This document shows, one piece after another, positions 1 to 6,160 of a stretch of 9,766 nucleotides of DNA. This stretch comes from Anaerolineales bacterium UBA877. Lineage in GTDB: Bacteria; Chloroflexota; Anaerolineae; Anaerolineales; Villigracilaceae. The stretch is taken from the NCBI GenBank assembly GCA_002294405.1, contig DBFP01000056.1, positions 1,254 through 11,019 on the forward strand, read 5' to 3'. Positions within the stretch are counted from its first letter, which is position 1. Each line of letters begins with the position of its first letter. The notes beneath the pieces were generated by a model. That model ran no database searches, was not told the origin of the DNA, and saw only the letters and a program-made list of their open reading frames with translations. A program made the position numbers and the translations under genes.

Positions 1-369
1 TGCAGCTGCCTGCACCAGCAAACCCAGCCCGATGCCGGTGGTTTGCGAATCCATCACGATGATGGTGGCATGGTTGTTATCCTGCAGGGAAGCGGAGAGT
101 GCAACCCTGATAACTGGATTAAGCAGGGAAGATATCGTTAGCATGAAAATGGTGTCATAATCCCGACTTAATTGGCTATACAAACGGTTTAATTCTTCCT
201 TCGATGGAGGAAGCAAGATCTTGTCCTGGGTTTTGCCAGGTACAGGTTTATCCCCAGACATCGATTTTGTTTGTATATTAAATGGGATCACGTACACGCG
301 GTCATGCCCCGGAAAATTTGGATGCGTAAACTGGGCTGTGCTGTCGGTGAGAATACAGATTCTGGGCAT
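1..369 (-). CDS. DegV/FakB family fatty-acid-binding protein, N-terminal part (runs off the window)
   Basis: An open frame of 123 codons starts with MPRICILTDSTAQF and stays open to base 1, so the C-terminal part is outside the window. The TDST motif at residues 8-11, the VIPF strand at 27-30 and the segment DSQTTGIGLGLLVQAAA at 107-123 are typical of the DegV fold. Proteins of this family bind one fatty acid and present it to the kinase FakA, which makes acyl phosphate. The gene follows fakA on the same strand with a gap of about 33 bases, which supports a FakA partner role. The family's usual S-S-x-L-S-G-T-type segment appears here as TISSLLNPVIRVA, so the phosphate-side loop is divergent. 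The start is uncertain: AGGAG at 391-395 lies 21 bases before the ATG at 369 but 9 bases before an in-frame CTG at 381, which would add four residues. Confidence 0.85.
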   Translation of the reverse strand, partial: MPRICILTDSTAQFTHPNFPGHDRVYVIPFNIQTKSMSGDKPVPGKTQDKILLPPSKEELNRLYSQLSRDYDTIFMLTISSLLNPVIRVALSASLQDNNHATIIVMDSQTTGIGLGLLVQAAA

Positions 370-402
370 CTGTGCGAGCAGGGATCGAGGCTCCTGAATG
401 GT

Positions 403-2076
403 TTACTCAACGGAGATAATAAACTGGTAATGTGGCTGACCGCCATCCTGCAGTTCGATTTCCTGGGCGGGGTATTCACCCCGGATCACATCCACAATCC
501 GGTTGACCTCGGAAATGGGTAACCCCTCCCCATGAAAGAGGGTGATAAGTTCATGGTTTTCAGCATGGGAGTGTTTTAATGCCTTTAAACAGGCATCTTC
601 CACCGTGGCCACTGAAATGGCAAGCTTGCCATTAACCAGGGCAATAACCTGCCCCTGCTCCACCGCGACTCCGTCGATCTCAACCGAACGCGTGGCAGTG
701 GTAACCTCGATTGAGATCACTCCGTCGATTGCCTTGCTCATCTTGGCTGCCACCGTCTCAACCTCCCCATCGAGATTCATTTGCATCATGGCTGCCAACC
801 CCTGCGGAATGCTCCGGCTGGGCACTACCCATACCTTCTTCACGGTCACATCCCTTGCCTGTTGGGCAGCCAGGATGATGTTTTTATTATTGGGCAGGAT
901 GATCACTTTTTCGGTCGGTAAATTCTCAAATGCATCCAGGAAATCTTTCGTGGATGGGTTCATCGTCTGTCCTCCTTCGACGATGGCTGCAACCCCCAGG
1001 CTGGCAAAAACGCGGGAGATGCCTGTCCCGGGTGACACCGCTACCACGGCAATCTGCCCTGGTCCGATCTTTGCAGGTTCGATATGGCTGCCGGATGAGA
1101 CGTGGTCGATCCCTGCCATTTGGGCAATCAGGTTTTCCATGGCAATTTTCGTAATGGTACCGACCTTCATGACATAATCAATCGGTTCATAACGTTTATC
1201 GGTGGAAACATGGATATGCATGCGGTACATCCCCTCGCCTTCGCCCACCTGGATGGAAGTACCTATCTTTTCAAGTTCGCTGTAAAAATCCTGTAAATCG
1301 AGCTTTTGTTTTGGAACAAAATCCACCACCACTTCATAGTCTTGTCCCGGTTCGATCGAATCCATTGTGTTCTCCAGATTCATCGCTGAAAGTGGCTGGA
1401 CGGTTGCAGTCGGTGAATCTATGGGTTCACCGTTCAAATAACGCAGCATCCCTTCCAGGATAAAAAACAACCCTTTTCCGCCAGAATCAACCACACCGGC
1501 TTGCTTGAGAACCGGGAGCAGATCCGGGGTTCGTAAAACCGAAGCATCCGCTTCTATCACAACACGCGCCAGGATCTCGCAGGGATCATCCGTCTCACGC
1601 AGTGCCTGCTCTGCAGCTCGTGCCGCATCCTTGGCGACGGTAAGAATGGTCCCTTCCACCGGACGGACCACTCCTTTATAAGCCGTATCCCGTGCTTCAG
1701 CGAATGCCTGAACAAGGATCGGGCCATCCAGGATTTCTTTATCATGCAGCGTGCGGGCAAAACCACGCCACAACTGGGAGAGGATGACCCCAGAATTGCC
1801 GCGCGCCCCCATTAATGCTCCTTGTGAAACCGCGGCTGCCATGGGTCCGATATCGCGGTGTCCGAGTTGGGCAATTTCGTTGTAAGCTGACTGCATGGTC
1901 AGGACCATGTTGGTGCCGGTATCACCGTCCGGGACTGGGAATACGTTTAATGAGTTAACCAATTGCTGGTTGGCGCGCAACCAGGTGAGCGCAGCTTCAA
2001 TCAGTTTCTTAAGGCCTTGCCCGTCAATTGGCAAAAGTTTGTTTCGTTCCAACCGTGCCTGGGCATCCGGATTCAT
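403..2076 (-). CDS. fakA: Fatty acid kinase FakA (DhaL/DAK2 domain protein, YloV-like)
   Basis: This 557-residue protein has the normal length and layout of FakA. Residues about 15-210 form the DhaL-type ATP-binding domain, with NVFPVPDGDTGTNM at 44-57 (Asp50 and Asp52 are the expected Mg-ATP ligands), GARGNSGVILSQ at 90-101 and VDSGGKGLFFILEGM at 196-210. A middle domain (about 245-325) contains MHIHV with His287 and His289. The C-terminal part, about 335-557, has LPNNKNIILAA (394-404), a PQGLAAM stretch (424-430) and HGEGLPISEVN (515-525), all typical of the family. FakA phosphorylates a fatty acid held by a DegV/FakB protein, giving acyl phosphate for phospholipid synthesis. The ATG at 2076 has GGAG 11 bases upstream. 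The gene sits 21 bases after the Asp23-family gene and before a degV gene, so the three are probably one operon. The Cys that usually precedes the middle-domain His pair appears to be missing (QDYEVVVDF at 246-254). Confidence 0.93.
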   Translation of the reverse strand: MNPDAQARLERNKLLPIDGQGLKKLIEAALTWLRANQQLVNSLNVFPVPDGDTGTNMVLTMQSAYNEIAQLGHRDIGPMAAAVSQGALMGARGNSGVILSQLWRGFARTLHDKEILDGPILVQAFAEARDTAYKGVVRPVEGTILTVAKDAARAAEQALRETDDPCEILARVVIEADASVLRTPDLLPVLKQAGVVDSGGKGLFFILEGMLRYLNGEPIDSPTATVQPLSAMNLENTMDSIEPGQDYEVVVDFVPKQKLDLQDFYSELEKIGTSIQVGEGEGMYRMHIHVSTDKRYEPIDYVMKVGTITKIAMENLIAQMAGIDHVSSGSHIEPAKIGPGQIAVVAVSPGTGISRVFASLGVAAIVEGGQTMNPSTKDFLDAFENLPTEKVIILPNNKNIILAAQQARDVTVKKVWVVPSRSIPQGLAAMMQMNLDGEVETVAAKMSKAIDGVISIEVTTATRSVEIDGVAVEQGQVIALVNGKLAISVATVEDACLKALKHSHAENHELITLFHGEGLPISEVNRIVDVIRGEYPAQEIELQDGGQPHYQFIISVE

Positions 2077-2097
2077 ACAAATAAATGCTCCATAAAA

Positions 2098-2454
2098 TTA
2101 CTCCGAATCACTGATGTGCAGACCCTGTACATGCACATTTACATCATGTATCGGCATTCCCAATGCCTTTTCCACCTGGTAGCGCACTGCATTGGCTACG
2201 CTGGTTGCCACTGAGGTGATGCGCGTGCCGTATTCAATAATGATATGGACGTCTATGTCTATATCTTCCCCGTTGTAACGCACGGCAATACCGTGCGCCG
2301 GTTCCCTGGTGATGGTTGTTGAGATGCCTTCCGCCAGGTCTTTTGGTGCCAGGTCGACCACGCCGTAGGAGGTCAGCGTGGCATGGTAGGCGATCGTCGC
2401 CAGTGCATTTGGCGAAATATGAATGGTTCCTAAAGTGGTGGTTTCTTTGCCCAT
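2098..2454 (-). CDS. Asp23/Gls24 family envelope stress-type protein (YloU-like)
   Basis: The 118-residue protein starts MGKETTTLGTIHISPNAL and has the family pattern: an N-terminal G-x-I-x-IS strand, an IAYHA helix, TSYGVVDLAP, repeated Val/Ile-rich strands (DIDIDVHIIIEYGTRI) and the closing VNVHVQGLHI segment. The role of this small family is not well defined; members in Firmicutes are membrane- or envelope-associated and one copy (YloU) is regularly placed just before fakA. That is also the arrangement here, with 21 bases between the two genes. I chose the ATG at 2454 because AGAGGA at 2462-2467 is 7 bases upstream and the family N-terminus fits; an in-frame start ten codons earlier at 2484 has no such site. 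Confidence 0.88.
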   Translation of the reverse strand: MGKETTTLGTIHISPNALATIAYHATLTSYGVVDLAPKDLAEGISTTITREPAHGIAVRYNGEDIDIDVHIIIEYGTRITSVATSVANAVRYQVEKALGMPIHDVNVHVQGLHISDSE

Positions 2455-2461
2455 GGTATTG

Positions 2462-2467
2462 TCCTCT
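2462..2467 (-). promoter_or_regulatory. Ribosome binding site deciding the asp23-family start
   Basis: AGAGGA read on the minus strand, 7 bases before the ATG at 2454. It favours this start over the earlier in-frame codon at 2484. Confidence 0.7.
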
Positions 2468-2474
2468 ATACTCT

Positions 2475-2483
2475 TTAATAACA
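2475..2483 (-). promoter_or_regulatory. Possible extended -10 promoter for the asp23-fakA-degV operon
   Basis: TGTTATTAA on the minus strand reads as an extended -10 (TG-T-TATTAA, four of six matches to TATAAT). No good -35 is visible at 16-18 bases. The position, about 20 bases before the ribosome binding site at 2462-2467, is reasonable but the match is weak. Confidence 0.28.
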
Positions 2484-2489
2484 CTCGAC

Positions 2490-2518
2490 TTGTACAAGGA
2501 TACGTTTCGTGGTAAAAT
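2490..2518 (+). promoter_or_regulatory. Promoter of rpmB
   Basis: TTGTAC at 2490-2495 and TAAAAT at 2513-2518 are separated by 17 bases. The -10 matches the consensus in five of six positions and is preceded by TGG, making it an extended -10. The expected transcription start is near 2525, giving a leader of about 50 bases before the ATG at 2575. The -35 lies inside the perfect 10-base palindrome CTTGTACAAG (2489-2498). Confidence 0.6.
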
Positions 2519-2574
2519 ACGCCGCTTTCAAAAGACAGAAACAGGATCGATCAAGTAAGAAAGGAAGTTTAATA

Positions 2575-2757
2575 ATGGCGAAATGTGCTCACTGTGGTAA
2601 ATCCACAACGTTCGGTCATAACGTATCCTTCTCTCATCGAGTTACCAACCGTCCTTTTTATCCCAACCTGCAGAAGGTAACGGTTTTGGAGAATGGTCGC
2701 AAGGTGAAGAAAACTCTTTGCACCAAGTGTATCCGCACGCTGGTTAAAACGGCATAA
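2575..2757 (+). CDS. rpmB: 50S ribosomal protein L28
   Basis: The 60-residue product begins MAKCAHCGKSTTFGHNVSFS and continues with the highly conserved L28 stretch SHRVTNRPFYPNLQ (20-33), then GRKVKKTLCTKC. It is a component of the large ribosomal subunit. Cys4, Cys7, Cys49 and Cys52 form two CxxC pairs, so this is the zinc-binding (C+) form of L28. The ATG at 2575 is preceded by AAGGAAG with a 7-base gap (AGGAAG ends at 2567); an upstream in-frame GTG at 2509 would add 22 basic, unrelated residues and lies within the promoter, so I rejected it. The gene has its own promoter and its own terminator and is transcribed alone, divergently from the Asp23-family operon. Confidence 0.97.
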   Translation: MAKCAHCGKSTTFGHNVSFSHRVTNRPFYPNLQKVTVLENGRKVKKTLCTKCIRTLVKTA

Positions 2758-2780
2758 TCTTATAAAGACTTCCTGACAAG

Positions 2781-2809
2781 ATCACGGCGCAAGCCGTGAT
2801 TTTTATTTT
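2781..2809 (+). terminator. Intrinsic terminator of rpmB
   Basis: ATCACGGC (2781-2788), loop GCAA, and GCCGTGAT (2793-2800) form a perfect 8-bp stem followed by TTTTATTTT. It stands 23 bases after the rpmB stop and between convergent rpmB and rpe. The opposite side has no good T-run, so it should act mainly on the plus strand. Confidence 0.88.
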
Positions 2810-2836
2810 CCAGGTCTGTATCAAGGGGCAGGGAAG

Positions 2837-3499
2837 TTATTGCAAATGCGCTCTTAATGAATGGATGCCCGCCGCGATGCCTCCGGGATGATGGAAAATT
2901 GCATTTCCTGCTACGAACGTGTCGGCGCCTGCCTCCCGAACGCTTGAAATGGTTCCAGCTGAAATTCCACCGTCCACTGCCAGCCTGGCGGGTGACTGGA
3001 TTTTTTCCAACATGCGGCGGATTTCCGCCACCTTGGGGAGTATTTCGGGCATAAAATCCTGCCCTGAATATCCGGGATGAACAGTCAACACCAATACCTG
3101 GTCAACCAGTCCCAAGGCAGGTTCAATGTTTTTGGCGGAAGTCTCTGGTTTGAGTGTCACTCCTGCGTTGCAACCTAGTAATTTTATTTTTTCCAGGGTC
3201 CTGGCTATATCCGGGCAGGTTTCAACGTGAACGATCAGGGAACTGGCGCCTGCCTGTGCGAAGGCTTCCAGCAGGTTCCCGGGCTGTTCGATCATCAAGT
3301 GCACGTCCAGCGGGAGTCGTGTTGCCCGGTGGCAGGCCTCCACGATAACCGGTCCCAATGTCAGGTTGGGGACGAAATGTCCGTCCATCACGTCCAAGTG
3401 AATCCAGTCCGCACCGGCTGCCTCACACTCGGCAATTTGTTCGCCAAGTCGGGTGAAATCAGATGGAAGGATGGAGGGGGCAATTATATATGGTTTCAT
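2837..3499 (-). CDS. rpe: Ribulose-phosphate 3-epimerase
   Basis: A 220-residue TIM-barrel enzyme of normal length that interconverts D-ribulose 5-phosphate and D-xylulose 5-phosphate in the pentose phosphate pathway. Family motifs occur in order: APSILPSDF (7-15), HLDVMDGHFVPNLTLGP (34-50), DVHLMI (65-70), VHVE (90-93), VHPGYSGQDF (140-149), AVDGGI (174-179) and AGNAIF (197-202). The metal ligands are His34, Asp36, His67 and Asp176, with the two Asp as catalytic acid and base. The phosphate loop reads HPGYSGQ where NPGFGGQ is more usual. The ATG at 3499 is 6 bases after the stop of the upstream kinase; a TTG directly before it (3502) is also possible. There is no clear ribosome binding site, so translation is probably coupled to the kinase gene. 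Confidence 0.95.
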   Translation of the reverse strand: MKPYIIAPSILPSDFTRLGEQIAECEAAGADWIHLDVMDGHFVPNLTLGPVIVEACHRATRLPLDVHLMIEQPGNLLEAFAQAGASSLIVHVETCPDIARTLEKIKLLGCNAGVTLKPETSAKNIEPALGLVDQVLVLTVHPGYSGQDFMPEILPKVAEIRRMLEKIQSPARLAVDGGISAGTISSVREAGADTFVAGNAIFHHPGGIAAGIHSLRAHLQ

Positions 3500-3505
3500 C
3501 AAGGT

Positions 3506-4522
3506 TCAACGGATGGGTGGATTATACAAGAAGTAGATCCACATCCAAAAAGGAATCAATCCCAGCACGGCTATCATGGCTGCCAGACCAAGGCCGATTG
3601 AAGCCCAGTCCACCTCATGGGATCCAGGTCCGGCATTTTCATTTGCGTTGGTTGTGCCTGAAGTCTCTGACCCGACTATCAAAGGTTCCTGGGCTGGTTT
3701 GACGGTTCCAAAATTCATTAAAACACGTCCCAGTTGATCGGCTGTACGATATCTTTTTGAAGGTTCCTTGGATAGTACTTTCTTTAGGATTTGATCCAGC
3801 ACCGGTGCAATTTCCGGGACCATTTCGCTGATTAACGGCGGGTCATCCTTGACATGCATGCGGATAAGTTCAGCGTCCGTACCCGCCCTGAAAGGGAGTG
3901 AGCCCGTCAACATCTCGTACATGATGATGCCCAGGGAATAAACGTCCGATGCAGGGGTGGGAATTCCTCCAATGGCTTGTTCCGGTGAAAAATATTGCGG
4001 TGAACCCCAAACCACATCGCTTTTCTCCCCCGGGTGGACGGTGCTGAGTGCTCGGGCGATGCCAAAGTCAGCAACCTTTAGGCGCATATCCGGCGTCACC
4101 AGCATGTTATGCGGTTTAACATCGCAGTGTACCAACCCGGCACGATGGGCATATCCAATTCCCGCACATGCCTGCACGAGCAGCGGGATAGCTTCCTCTG
4201 GACTGAACCTGCAGCGGTGTTTGAGAAGCGTTTTAAGGTCCGTGCCCGGCACATATTCCATGACCAGGAAAAGTTGTCCCTCATCCAGACCAAAATCGTG
4301 CATGGTGATAATATTTGGATGTGACAGGTTCGCTGCCGCCTTGGCTTCCTGGCGGAATTGCGTCTGAAAGTCCGGGTCGCTCGAGAAATCCTCGCGCAGA
4401 ATTTTAACCGCTACTAGGCGTTCCAACATCACGTCTTGAGCACGGTAGACAACAGCCATACCCCCTTTGCCAACGGCTTCCAGCAGTTGGTAACGGTTGT
4501 TTAATAACTTTCGCTCTTTCAT
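3506..4522 (-). CDS. Membrane-anchored Ser/Thr protein kinase (PknB/PrkC-type catalytic domain)
   Basis: 338 residues. The kinase domain (about 11-270) shows the glycine loop GKGGMAVVY (18-26), the ATP lysine in VAVKIL (Lys40), the helix C Glu59, HCDVKPHNML (132-141), ADFGIARAL (151-159), GSPQYFSPEQA (173-183) and SDVYSLGIIMYEML (192-205). It phosphorylates Ser/Thr on unknown target proteins at the inner face of the membrane. A Thr/Asn-rich linker (280-303) leads to one C-terminal membrane helix (about 307-333) followed by only five residues. There are no PASTA or other outer sensor domains. The catalytic loop is HCD rather than HRD, making it a non-RD kinase. It heads a two-gene unit with rpe, and no PP2C-type phosphatase gene is next to it. 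An upstream TGATATAAT gives a very short leader and no ribosome binding site is seen. Confidence 0.93.
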   Translation of the reverse strand: MKERKLLNNRYQLLEAVGKGGMAVVYRAQDVMLERLVAVKILREDFSSDPDFQTQFRQEAKAAANLSHPNIITMHDFGLDEGQLFLVMEYVPGTDLKTLLKHRCRFSPEEAIPLLVQACAGIGYAHRAGLVHCDVKPHNMLVTPDMRLKVADFGIARALSTVHPGEKSDVVWGSPQYFSPEQAIGGIPTPASDVYSLGIIMYEMLTGSLPFRAGTDAELIRMHVKDDPPLISEMVPEIAPVLDQILKKVLSKEPSKRYRTADQLGRVLMNFGTVKPAQEPLIVGSETSGTTNANENAGPGSHEVDWASIGLGLAAMIAVLGLIPFWMWIYFLYNPPIR

Positions 4523-4537
4523 TGGCGGTTTGTCAGG

Positions 4538-4546
4538 ATTATATCA
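4538..4546 (-). promoter_or_regulatory. Extended -10 promoter of the kinase-rpe unit
   Basis: Read on the minus strand this is TGATATAAT: a perfect TATAAT with the TG extension one base before it. The usual start would be near 4531, giving a leader of about 9 bases before the ATG at 4522. No recognisable -35 is present, which is acceptable for an extended -10. Confidence 0.6.
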
Positions 4547-4582
4547 TGCTGGTTATGAGGCTTCATTTCCACCCGCCCCAAG

Positions 4583-4588
4583 TATAAT
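4583..4588 (+). promoter_or_regulatory. -10 element of the lipid kinase gene, positioned for a leaderless transcript
   Basis: A perfect TATAAT ends 6 bases before the ATG at 4595. With the -10 ending at -7, base 4595 is +1, so the mRNA would begin with the start codon. A -35 is not convincing (GCTTCA at 17 bases). Confidence 0.55.
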
Positions 4589-4594
4589 AATGTC

Positions 4595-5539
4595 ATGGCT
4601 GACACCCTGCTTATTTATAATCCTGCTGCCGGCCGGATTTCAGTGCGACCTTTTATCAGTGGTGTGATCCGGTCATTGAGTGACCTTGGTTGGCGGGTTG
4701 AGGTGGCAGAATCTCTCGATGGTCGACATACCACTCAACTGGCTCACATGGCCGCCGGCGAGAATTTTCGCGCCGTGTTTGTAATTGGCGGTGATGGCAC
4801 AGTAGGTCAGGCAGCCACAGGCTTGATCGGTTCAAAAACCGCGCTGGGAGTTCTTCCTGCCGGTACAGCCAATGTGTGGGCAATGGAACTTGGCATGCGG
4901 GCTTTCACCTGGCCGCGCTGGCGGTTATTGCGCGAAAATGCACGGATGCTGGCAGAAGTCGCTCCCTGTGCGATGGATGTGGGGTTGTGCAATGGTCAAC
5001 CATTTATTCTGTGGGCAGGCATCGGTCTGGATGCACTGACGGTTAAAAAACTGGAACCCCGCAGACGCGTGGAAAAATACCTGAGTGTTCCTGAATTCTT
5101 CGCCACGACAGTATGGAATGCCACCTTGTGGCACGGGATGAATCTGCGGGTCCATGCAGATGACAAGCATGTTGAGGGGCATTACCTGTTGGCCCTGGCA
5201 AGCAATATCCGTCATTATCTCGGGGGATTGGCCGAAATTTCTCCGCAGGCCTACCTGGATGATGGCCTGATGGATTTATGGTTATTCTCCGGTTCAACCC
5301 TTGCGGATGCCTTCCGTCACTTTTTCGACATGCAGTCCGGGCGTCACCTTACCTCCGACCAGGCACGCTGCATCCCATTCAAAAAGGCAACCATTGAATC
5401 CAGCACTCCATTCTCTGTCCAGATGGACGGTGAGCCGATGCTGGGAGCACAAAATGCTGTCATCGAAGTCCTCCAGGGAGAATTGCAGGTTCTCATACCT
5501 CCGCAAGCCAGGTACTTGCTGAGCGCCGGAAAGGTATAA
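4595..5539 (+). CDS. Diacylglycerol kinase / YegS-type lipid kinase
   Basis: This 314-residue protein belongs to the DAGK catalytic family (DgkB, YegS, sphingosine kinase). It has NPAAG (9-13), GGDGTVGQAATGL (65-77), LPAGTANVWAMELGM (87-101), GIGLDA (142-147), YLDDGLMDLW (220-229) and QMDGEP (276-281). Such enzymes use ATP to phosphorylate a lipid alcohol, typically diacylglycerol, at the cytoplasmic face of the membrane, returning it to phosphatidate. The motif after GT is AN-VWA where GTxNDFA is more common, so the exact lipid substrate cannot be told. The DDGLMD loop corresponds to the structural metal site in DgkB. The start at 4595 has no ribosome binding site but an exactly placed TATAAT. 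The gene diverges from the Ser/Thr kinase with 72 bases between starts. Its stop lies inside another TATAAT (5535-5540). Confidence 0.9.
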   Translation: MADTLLIYNPAAGRISVRPFISGVIRSLSDLGWRVEVAESLDGRHTTQLAHMAAGENFRAVFVIGGDGTVGQAATGLIGSKTALGVLPAGTANVWAMELGMRAFTWPRWRLLRENARMLAEVAPCAMDVGLCNGQPFILWAGIGLDALTVKKLEPRRRVEKYLSVPEFFATTVWNATLWHGMNLRVHADDKHVEGHYLLALASNIRHYLGGLAEISPQAYLDDGLMDLWLFSGSTLADAFRHFFDMQSGRHLTSDQARCIPFKKATIESSTPFSVQMDGEPMLGAQNAVIEVLQGELQVLIPPQARYLLSAGKV

Positions 5540-5628
5540 TTCATACCGGGAAGGTGAACATTGCCAATCGTTGATTCACAACCCATCTCCCCGGGTTCCT
5601 TATCTCTCTCACATTAATTCAACTTCTG

Positions 5629-5656
5629 TTGCTGCTCTTTTTCTTAATTCTATTAT
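5629..5656 (+). promoter_or_regulatory. Possible promoter of the SH3-like protein gene
   Basis: TTGCTG (5629-5634) and TATTAT (5651-5656) are 16 bases apart. The ATG at 5661 is only 4 bases beyond the -10, so a transcript would begin in or just after the start codon unless the real -10 is shifted. A second TATAAT at 5535-5540 overlaps the stop of the upstream gene, with no -35. Confidence 0.28.
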
Positions 5657-5660
5657 CCAA

Positions 5661-6143
5661 ATGAAAAATATCCTGAATGCCAAAGTTTTGATTTTGATGT
5701 TCCTCTTTTCCGGTTTTTTATTGTGTATCAGCCTTGGCTATATCTTTGTAATCCGCCCGTCAGCACCGCCTCCAGACCTGACACCTGCTTCAGCGGACCT
5801 GGCCATCACCGCGGGTCCCACTTCAACGCAGCGCATCCTGCCGCCCACGCTAACCCCCTTTCCCCCCACTCCCACCACCTCCCCCACCCCTGCACCAGGT
5901 GAATTTGCCATCGGTGTGTATGTTCAAATTACGAATACGGGAGATGAAGGATTGAACATTCGCTCCGAAGCGGGATTGAACACCAAGGTGCTTTTTTCTG
6001 GCAGGGATTCAGAAGTGTTTTTAATTTCCGCAGGCCCGGTTCAGGCAGACGGGTACACATGGTGGCGGCTGACCGCTTCCTACGATGCCACGCGTGCCGG
6101 CTGGGCAGCGCAGAATTTCCTGACGGTTATTTCTTCCCACTGA
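5661..6143 (+). CDS. Membrane-anchored protein with bacterial SH3-like domain
   Basis: From the ATG at 5661 the product has 160 residues. A hydrophobic segment at about 8-31 acts as a signal anchor, followed by a Pro/Thr-rich linker (36-79, with TLTPFPPTPTTSPTPAPG at 63-80) and an SH3b-like domain at about 83-157. The domain shows GLNIRSEAGLNTKV (97-110), GYTWWRL (131-137) and AGWAAQNFL (146-154), the usual SH3_3 pattern. Outer SH3b domains often bind cell-wall or surface material; the ligand here is unknown. The frame is open upstream to a TTG at 5571, which would add 30 residues before the hydrophobic segment; I prefer the ATG because the protein then starts as a normal anchor. The product may be co-transcribed with the lipid kinase upstream and the DUF971 gene 17 bases downstream. 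Confidence 0.82.
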   Translation: MKNILNAKVLILMFLFSGFLLCISLGYIFVIRPSAPPPDLTPASADLAITAGPTSTQRILPPTLTPFPPTPTTSPTPAPGEFAIGVYVQITNTGDEGLNIRSEAGLNTKVLFSGRDSEVFLISAGPVQADGYTWWRLTASYDATRAGWAAQNFLTVISSH

Positions 6144-6160
6144 GAATACTTTAGCCATTT

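Noticed and set aside
542..1177. A 211-codon open frame on the plus strand
   Set aside because: It lies wholly opposite fakA, whose protein motifs are clear, and its translation is low-complexity without a recognisable domain or ribosome binding site.
2455..2484. Ten-codon upstream extension of the Asp23-family gene
   Set aside because: The ribosome binding site at 2462-2467 lies within this extension and is correctly spaced for the ATG at 2454.
2509..2574. GTG extension of rpmB by 22 codons
   Set aside because: It overlaps the -10 of the rpmB promoter and adds residues not found in L28, while the ATG at 2575 has a good ribosome binding site.
2781..2800. The rpmB terminator as a bidirectional terminator that also serves rpe
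   Set aside because: The minus-strand side has no T-run directly after the stem.
3957..4367. A 136-codon open frame on the plus strand
   Set aside because: It is antisense to the kinase catalytic domain and has no family features; the kinase motifs on the minus strand explain the bases.
5571..5660. TTG-started extension of the SH3-like protein by 30 residues
   Set aside because: It would put an unlikely polar stretch before the signal anchor. It is kept only as an alternative because a GGGAAGGTG lies upstream.
6147..6160. A -10 element (TACTTT) giving a leaderless DUF971 transcript
   Set aside because: Only three of six bases match, and co-transcription with the SH3-like gene 17 bases upstream is simpler.
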